Source: CAXMNX01 sp964194845
Lineage (GTDB): Bacteria; Pseudomonadota; Alphaproteobacteria; Rhodobacterales; Rhodobacteraceae
Length of the DNA: 38,651 bases
Assembly (NCBI GenBank): GCA_964194845.1
Contig: CAXMNX010000095.1
Coordinates: 1-38,651, forward strand
Reading direction: 5' to 3'
Shown here piece after piece: positions 33,662-38,651 of this stretch. A program made the translations under genes and the position numbers. Within the stretch, counting starts at the first letter, position 1, and every line of letters starts with the position of its first letter. The notes below the pieces were generated by a model. It had not been told where the DNA came from and did no database searches. It saw only the letters and a list, made by a program, of their open reading frames with translations.

Positions 33662-35137
33662 TCAGTTGGCCCAGCTTACACCGGTCAGGTCCGTGGCCTG
33701 CGTCGGCGCGTCCTGCCAAAGCCCTTGAACCCCGGCCTTGGCGATCGTCGGTGTTGCCAGCTGGAACAGATATCCGTTCACATAGTCCACCGAGATGATC
33801 GACTGAAGCTGGTGGATAAGTGCGGTTCGCGCTGCGGGATCGGCTTCAGCATTCAGGTCGGTCATCAAGGCCTGAAACTTTGGATTGTCATACTGGAAGT
33901 AATATTCCGGTCGGGCATAGATGCCGATGTCAAAGGGCTCGGTATGGCTGACAATTGTCAGGCCAAAATCATAACCTCGGAACACCTGTTCCAGCCACTG
34001 TGCCCACTCCAGATTGCTGATCACTGTCTCGATTCCGACCTCGCGAAGCTGCGACGCAATGATCTCGCCGCCGCGCCGCGCATAGGAGGGCGGTGGCAGT
34101 TTCAGCGTTGTGGTGAAGCCGTCCGGGTACCCGGCCTCGGCCAGCAGCGATCTGGCCAATTCGGGATCGTATTGCGAATTTCCGGTCAGATCGAGGTAGT
34201 CGGGATTGTGCGGCGCGAAATGGCTGCCGATTGGCGTGCCAAGCCCGAACATTGCCCCGTCGATGATTGCCTGCCGGTCAATCGCGTGAGCCACCGCCTT
34301 GCGGACGCGAACATCGTCAAAGGGCGGCATCTTGTTGTTGGTCGAGAGGATCGTTTCGCCCTCGGTCGAACCAACCAGAACCTGGAACCGTCCGTCGGCT
34401 TCGAACTGCGGCAGATTTTCGGGGGCGGGATAGCCGGAGAAAACGTCGATATCTTCAGCCATCATCGCGGCGAAAGCTGCCGTGGGGTCCGAGATAAATT
34501 TGAACGTCGCCGCTTCCAGCGCCGCCGGTGTGCCCCAGTAATCGGCGTTCTTCACAAGCTCGATCTGGTCGCCCTGCACCCAGTTCGAGAACTTGAAGGC
34601 ACCTGTGCCAACCGGATTTGTCTTAATGTTTTCAATGCTTTCAGGAGCGACGATCACCGCGTCGCCCCAGGCCATGTTGAACAGGAACGATCCGTTTGCC
34701 GTCGAAAGCGTGACCTTTACCGTGGTCGGATCCACCGCTTCAACGCTGTCGATCCCCGCGAAAAGCGCCTTTTGCGCATTGGCACTGTCCTCGGCACGTG
34801 CGCGGTCAAGACTGAACACCACGTCCTCGGCATCCATCGCGGTGCCGTCGTGGAACATCACGCCCGACCGCAGATTGAACGTGTACGTCAGGCCATCGCC
34901 GGAGATGTCCCAGCTTTCAGCCAGACCGGCGTTCACCGATCCATCGGGGCCGAACCGCGTCAGCCCTTCGAAGACGTTGGAATAAAGCACCTGGTCAATC
35001 GCACCAGCAGCAGCACTGGTTGGATCCAGATGCGGCGGCTCAAGTTGCAGGCCAACCGTCAGCGAGGTTTGCGCGTGAGCAAAACTGGCCGCGAATACCG
35101 CCGCTGCCGCGACGCCGCTTAGCAAATTGATTTTCAT
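33662..35137 (-). CDS. ABC transporter substrate-binding protein, family 5
   Basis: This 491-residue periplasmic protein has signal peptide MKINLLSGVAAAAVFAASFAHA. It has the SBP family 5 pattern: LQLEPPHLDPTSA, the GLTRFGPDGSVNAGLAESW segment and TYTFNLRSGVMFHDGTAMDA. Members bind peptides, opines, nickel complexes or amides; the sequence alone does not say which. GGGAGGAAACC precedes the ATG, which overlaps the stop of the deacylase gene. It lacks a lipobox, as usual in Gram-negative bacteria. Confidence 0.93.
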   Translation of the reverse strand: MKINLLSGVAAAAVFAASFAHAQTSLTVGLQLEPPHLDPTSAAAGAIDQVLYSNVFEGLTRFGPDGSVNAGLAESWDISGDGLTYTFNLRSGVMFHDGTAMDAEDVVFSLDRARAEDSANAQKALFAGIDSVEAVDPTTVKVTLSTANGSFLFNMAWGDAVIVAPESIENIKTNPVGTGAFKFSNWVQGDQIELVKNADYWGTPAALEAATFKFISDPTAAFAAMMAEDIDVFSGYPAPENLPQFEADGRFQVLVGSTEGETILSTNNKMPPFDDVRVRKAVAHAIDRQAIIDGAMFGLGTPIGSHFAPHNPDYLDLTGNSQYDPELARSLLAEAGYPDGFTTTLKLPPPSYARRGGEIIASQLREVGIETVISNLEWAQWLEQVFRGYDFGLTIVSHTEPFDIGIYARPEYYFQYDNPKFQALMTDLNAEADPAARTALIHQLQSIISVDYVNGYLFQLATPTIAKAGVQGLWQDAPTQATDLTGVSWAN

Positions 35138-36450
35138 TGGTTTCCTCCCATTGAACCGTTTTCGGTCAAAATATCGACAAGGCAAAGCCCCATCACTTTC
35201 GCTGCGTCCATCATATCGATAACGTCGATGTATTCATCAGGTTTATGCGCCATTTCCAGCAGTCCCGGCCCATAGGCGATACAATTTTTAAGCCGCCCGA
35301 TCCGGTCAATGTGTTTTTGGTCGTAGGTTCCGGGTGAAACCACGAACTCCGCCTGAGTGTCGAGAACGTTTTTGATTGCCTTTTCCACGCTCGTGACAAC
35401 GGGGGCGTCCCGGTCTGTCATCGTCGGCGAGACGCTCCACAATTCGCGCAGATCATAGCTGAAATTTGGCCGATCTGCTTTCACGTCGTCCAGCAAGTTA
35501 TTGATTTCACTGCGAACATCTTCGACATTTTCTTCGATGAGGTATCGGCGATCCACCACAATCCGCGCACTGTCGGGAACGCAGGCGGACGGGAACCCGG
35601 TATAATCAACTTCTGGTTCATCCTGCCCGCCGTGGAATGAATTGATGTTCATTGTCGAGTGCCGTGCGCCCGGCGGCACAACGGGCATTTCGGTTCGCTT
35701 GGCCGCAAGTGCGGGGTAAAGTTTTTCCTCCATCGCGCTCAGAACCGCACCCATATGGCGCACCGCGCAATCGCCCAGAAATGGCATCGAGCCATGCGCG
35801 ATCTCGCCGTGGGTCTCGATCTCGGCCCACCAGACGCCGCGATGACCCAGGCAGATGCGGTTCTTCTGCAGCGGCTCGGGAATGATGACGTGTTGCACAC
35901 GATCCGGCGCGAAAAAGCCCTTCTCGGCAAGATAGGCGACGCCGCCATAGCCGCCGGTTTCTTCATCCGCCGTGCCAGAGATCTCAATCGCGCCGGAATA
36001 GTCAGGGCAAACCTCGATAAAGGCTTCAACCGCGATGATCGATGCCGCAAGACCGCCCTTCATGTCGCAACTGCCGCGCCCGTAAATGCGCCCATCCTTC
36101 AGCGCGCCGCCAAAGGGGTCATGCGTCCAGCCCTGCCCGACCTCGACCACATCGGTGTGGCTGTTGAAGTGAATGCAGTCGCCGGACCGCGCGCCTGTCC
36201 GTCGCGCAATCACATTCCAGCGTGGGTATCTGTCGCTGTCGCCGGGCGATGCTTCGGCGCGGATAAGCTGCGTTTCAAAGCCGGAAGCCGCCAGCCTCGC
36301 CGCGAGATATTCACAAATCTCGCGATAATTTTCGCCCGGAGGGTTCAGCGTGGGGATGCGGATCAACGCCTGCGTCAGCGCGATCAGGTCTTCGCGCCGT
36401 GCCTCGACCGCGGCGAACAAAGACCCTGCAATATCAGGCTGCACAAGCAT
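35134..36450 (-). CDS. M20 family metallo-deacylase (ArgE/DapE type)
   Basis: This 438-residue cytoplasmic amidohydrolase removes an acyl group from an N-acyl amino acid or related amide. Zinc ligands are visible: His98-x-Asp100 (NSHTDVVEVG), bridging Asp129 (GSCDMKGG) and catalytic Glu163/Glu164 (ADEETGG). A dimerisation domain follows (about 195-310). ATG 36450 has GGGAGG upstream and gives the family-like start MLVQPDIAGSLFAAVEARRE. It is the first gene of the six-gene operon, upstream of the binding protein. Confidence 0.9.
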   Translation of the reverse strand: MLVQPDIAGSLFAAVEARREDLIALTQALIRIPTLNPPGENYREICEYLAARLAASGFETQLIRAEASPGDSDRYPRWNVIARRTGARSGDCIHFNSHTDVVEVGQGWTHDPFGGALKDGRIYGRGSCDMKGGLAASIIAVEAFIEVCPDYSGAIEISGTADEETGGYGGVAYLAEKGFFAPDRVQHVIIPEPLQKNRICLGHRGVWWAEIETHGEIAHGSMPFLGDCAVRHMGAVLSAMEEKLYPALAAKRTEMPVVPPGARHSTMNINSFHGGQDEPEVDYTGFPSACVPDSARIVVDRRYLIEENVEDVRSEINNLLDDVKADRPNFSYDLRELWSVSPTMTDRDAPVVTSVEKAIKNVLDTQAEFVVSPGTYDQKHIDRIGRLKNCIAYGPGLLEMAHKPDEYIDVIDMMDAAKVMGLCLVDILTENGSMGGNQ

Positions 36451-36553
36451 GTCAGACCTCCCCAACGCCCAGCATGGGGAGAACCGCGAGTAGTATCAAT
36501 AGCCGTCGGCCCGTTTCAGGCGGCTCATCCAAAGGGCGCAGGACAATCGCGTT

Positions 36554-37765
36554 CTATTCTACCGTGACCTTCAATATCGCCAGGTCGGTTTTGCCATTGT
36601 GGGTCCAGACCGGCGTGAAAAAGCTGTTGGAAATCCAGATGTTCTGCCCGCCGAATGCAAGATTTCGAGGGCCCAACAGTTCATTCACGTCGAGTATCAT
36701 TTGACATTTGCCGCCGCCAACGGGGGCGCGCCAAATCAGACTGTGATCGTTGTTGTTCGAGACAAAATATACCTGCTTTCCGTCTGGTGAGACGGCCATG
36801 TTGAAAAGCCGCCACCAGTTTTTACCGCAAGATGCGCCACCCCTGAGCATTCGTTCTGTCCCGGTGTGAACGGGGATCACTTTTTTCGAACCCGCAAGCA
36901 GGACAAGAATAATCTCGGGGTTCGACGTTGCCGCAATCATTCCGACCTCGTCATCGGCATCAACGCCCGCAAAGATCGCTTCGGTTGTCCCGGCCTCTGC
37001 GTCATAGCGCAGGAACGATTGCGGCTTTCCGGGCTCGCCGCCAAGGTAATAGACATCACCGGCGATATCGACGTGAAAAACGTAAGATACCCGTGGCGAC
37101 CGGCCAATTTGCCGGAACTCACCAGTGCGCAGATCGTGACGCATCAGGAAGCCGTTTTCGTAGCTCATCAGGTATAGTACGTCGGGCTCGGAAGGATTAA
37201 GGCCCATGCCTTTGATGCCTTGACCCAAAAACGCGACGCCGCTGCCTGCAACAACATTTCCCTGGCGCGTAATGGAGTACTTCGCTGGCGCGCTGATGTC
37301 ACTTATGGTCTCGGTTTCGGGATCGAGCGTGTAGAGATGCGCGCCCCGGTCACCGCCCGGTTCGCTCGAGGGCATGGTCGCAAAATAGAGCAACCCATCG
37401 GCGTGCTGCTGCAAAAATGTATGAACTTTGTATTGACTTTCACCTTCGCGCCAATTCCCGGCGGCCTTTGAGACTGACTTCAGGTCATTGATAAACCGCA
37501 TCCTGTCAGCACTCGGATCAAGCGCGAATATCGCCACGTTGCCGGCGACTTCATCATGGTTGGATACGGCGACGTAGATCGTGCCGTCCGCTGCTTGCCC
37601 CATACCGGACCAGATCGAATTTAGCGGAAATCCCGGCAAAAGCGGCGCGCCGTCCTGCAAGCCATCCTCGGTAAAAAATATCAGGCTGGCCGAGGGCTCG
37701 GCACGCGCCGCGCCCGCCGCCGCAATGGCGAACATTGCCAACGTCAAACACAGTAAATATCTCAT
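36554..37765 (-). CDS. Exported beta-propeller-like hypothetical protein
   Basis: This 403-residue protein has signal peptide MRYLLCLTLAMFAIAAAGAA (cut near ARA). The mature part consists of repeating four-strand units with motifs such as GTIYVAVSNHDEVAGNVAIF, GLLYFATMPSSEPGGDRGAH, DVLYLMSYENGFL and KQVYFVSNNNDHSLIWRAPV, which suggests a six- or seven-bladed propeller. No catalytic residues are evident. The start at 37765 leaves a clean signal peptide, but no strong ribosome site is seen; ATG 37777 is possible. It lies upstream of the deacylase operon on the same strand (103-base gap) and next to an integrase remnant. Confidence 0.75.
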   Translation of the reverse strand: MRYLLCLTLAMFAIAAAGAARAEPSASLIFFTEDGLQDGAPLLPGFPLNSIWSGMGQAADGTIYVAVSNHDEVAGNVAIFALDPSADRMRFINDLKSVSKAAGNWREGESQYKVHTFLQQHADGLLYFATMPSSEPGGDRGAHLYTLDPETETISDISAPAKYSITRQGNVVAGSGVAFLGQGIKGMGLNPSEPDVLYLMSYENGFLMRHDLRTGEFRQIGRSPRVSYVFHVDIAGDVYYLGGEPGKPQSFLRYDAEAGTTEAIFAGVDADDEVGMIAATSNPEIILVLLAGSKKVIPVHTGTERMLRGGASCGKNWWRLFNMAVSPDGKQVYFVSNNNDHSLIWRAPVGGGKCQMILDVNELLGPRNLAFGGQNIWISNSFFTPVWTHNGKTDLAILKVTVE

Positions 37766-38004
37766 TGCGACCACCATTAACTGTTGAGGCCGAAAGCTTG
37801 CTGTCCGCCAGAACCGGCGAATATGTCCGGCAATGGCGGGGCACGTGGTATCGGAGGAGGCTTCGCGAAACACCTCTCAAATACCATCAGTTTGTCTTTT
37901 TTTCTTTTATTTTTCAAGTGCTTAGTTTACATTCTCACTCAGCTAGCCACATACCGACCGACCACAGCGCAAGTTGCCTGATGGAAAAAATGTGGGAAGA
38001 CCTG

Positions 38005-38553
38005 ATGCCAAAGTTAACATCGAAACAAGTCATTGCACTGAGAGCCCCGGGGAGGCACGCGGATGGAGAGGGTCTGTATCTGATGATCGGACCAACTGGG
38101 GGTAAGTCTTGGGTTCTGCGGACTGTTGTCTCTGGGCGAAGAAGGGACTTTGGGCTAGGATCCGCAAAACTAGTGCAACTGCGTGAGGCAAGGGAAACCG
38201 CGAGCAAATTTAGGAAGATCGCCCGGGCAGGTGGTGATCCGAGGATTTTCCTCAGGCCTTCCAGCATGACCTTTAGCGAGGCCGCTAGAAAAGCCCATCG
38301 AATCCGGTCGCGCGCTTGGACAAGTGAACGTCACACCCAGATTTGGATAAGTTCACTCGAGAGGTATGCATTTCCGCATTTTGGAGACCGTCCCATTGAG
38401 CAAATAGGCTCCCCTGACATCTACTCGATTCTAGAACCGATCTGGGCCGAAAAATACGACACCGCCAACCGAGTTCTCCAGCGAATATCGACCGTGTTTA
38501 ATTGGGCAAGGGTGTCTGACGTCAGCACCTGTGGAACAGAACAGAGGATTTGA
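38005..38553 (+). pseudogene. Tyrosine-recombinase integrase, truncated before the catalytic domain
   Basis: Residues 1 to about 85 are the arm-DNA-binding domain of P4-type integrases (MPKLTSKQVIALRAPGRHAD, GEGLYLMIGPTGGKSWVLRT). Residues 90-170 are the SAM-like core-binding domain (TFSEAARKAHRIRSRAWTSE, then FPHFGDRPIEQIGSPDIYSI, then NRVLQRISTVFNWA). The frame ends after 182 residues, whereas the family has about 400, so the C-terminal domain with the Arg-His-Arg-Tyr nucleophile set is missing. The last residues (after NWARVS) no longer match the family. An IS transposase start follows 44 bases later, so insertion of that element probably cut the gene. ATG 37981 is an alternative start. 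No tRNA or attachment site was recognised upstream; 37766-38004 is AT-rich and empty. Confidence 0.75.
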
Positions 38554-38597
38554 ACAATGGAGGATTTCTGGTTCATCGTAACCGTTAAGGAGTGAAG

Positions 38598-38651
38598 ATG
38601 AACAAGAAATCCGGGACCAGCAAAGCCGCGGCTACCAAGCTGGTCAAATCC
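38598..38651 (+). mobile_element. Start of an insertion-sequence transposase gene (cut by the window end)
   Basis: ATG 38598 is preceded by AAGGAGTGAAG and reads MNKKSGTSKAAATKLVKS to the end of the window. This resembles the N-terminus of OrfA of IS3-family transposases, which begin with a similar Lys/Ser/Ala stretch before KNIRRKTRQTYS. Only 18 codons are visible. The left end of the element should lie between the last family-like integrase residues (about 38515) and 38597, but I cannot place its inverted repeat. Confidence 0.6.

Noticed and set aside
33641..35122. Long plus-strand open frame of 493 codons
   Set aside because: It lies wholly antisense to the substrate-binding protein, which has a signal peptide, family motifs and a ribosome site; this frame has none.
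37735..38004. Upstream extension of the integrase frame to 37735
   Set aside because: It overlaps the signal peptide region of the divergent exported protein and does not resemble integrase; the arm-binding domain starts at MPKLTSKQ.
37820..38004. Possible tRNA or attachment site next to the integrase
   Set aside because: No T-loop-like GGTTCRANNCC sequence or cloverleaf arms could be found.

Overview
The window looks like a chromosomal segment of a marine alphaproteobacterium of the Rhodobacterales (Roseobacter type). The evidence is gene content rather than any single marker: a bolA / J-domain / cobS / cobT neighbourhood, glcDEF for glycolate, a TmpA/TmpB-type phosphonate oxygenase pair, a bacterial ALDH16, a VPLPA-CTERM type sorting tail, and GC-rich DNA with many ATGA start/stop overlaps. 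No rRNA, tRNA or CRISPR array was seen.

Layout. (1) 1-4.2 kb is a decayed edge: an unrelated N-terminus fused in frame to the C-terminal half of GatB, a small membrane protein, an HTH-TPR gene with 150-bp tandem repeats and two frame changes, and a VPLPA-CTERM exported protein interrupted by one in-frame amber codon. (2) 4.2-15.3 kb is orderly housekeeping DNA: DUF4177, BolA, J-domain protein, a small membrane protein, Tat-type MsrB, CobS and CobT, a long aminopeptidase P, DUF427, a ClC transporter and an alpha/beta-hydrolase-OsmC fusion. (3) 15.3-20.6 kb is catabolic: tmpA-tmpB on the minus strand, likely turning 2-(trimethylammonio)ethylphosphonate into glycine betaine plus phosphate, and divergent deoC-ALDH16 behind a perfect palindrome that matches the RutR consensus. 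(4) 20.6-24.3 kb carries an Hsp20 gene with an RpoH-like promoter and a ROSE-like RNA thermometer, then two trypsin-like proteases flanking a methyltransferase and an ankyrin remnant. (5) 24.3-28.3 kb is glcD-glcE-glcF. (6) 28.8-36.5 kb is a six-gene operon (M20 deacylase, family-5 binding protein, two permeases, fused double ATPase, aldehyde dehydrogenase) for import, hydrolysis and oxidation of an unknown peptide- or amide-like compound. (7) 36.5 kb to the end holds a secreted propeller-like protein, an integrase cut off before its catalytic domain, and the first codons of an IS transposase.

Together the genes suit a heterotroph living on phytoplankton exudates: glycolate, alkylphosphonates, deoxynucleosides and peptides or amides. 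Both ends show mobile-element or deletion damage while the middle is intact. The most checkable new observations are the RutR-type operator in front of deoC-ALDH16, the ROSE-like thermometer on hsp20, the tmpAB pair, and the gatB chimera.
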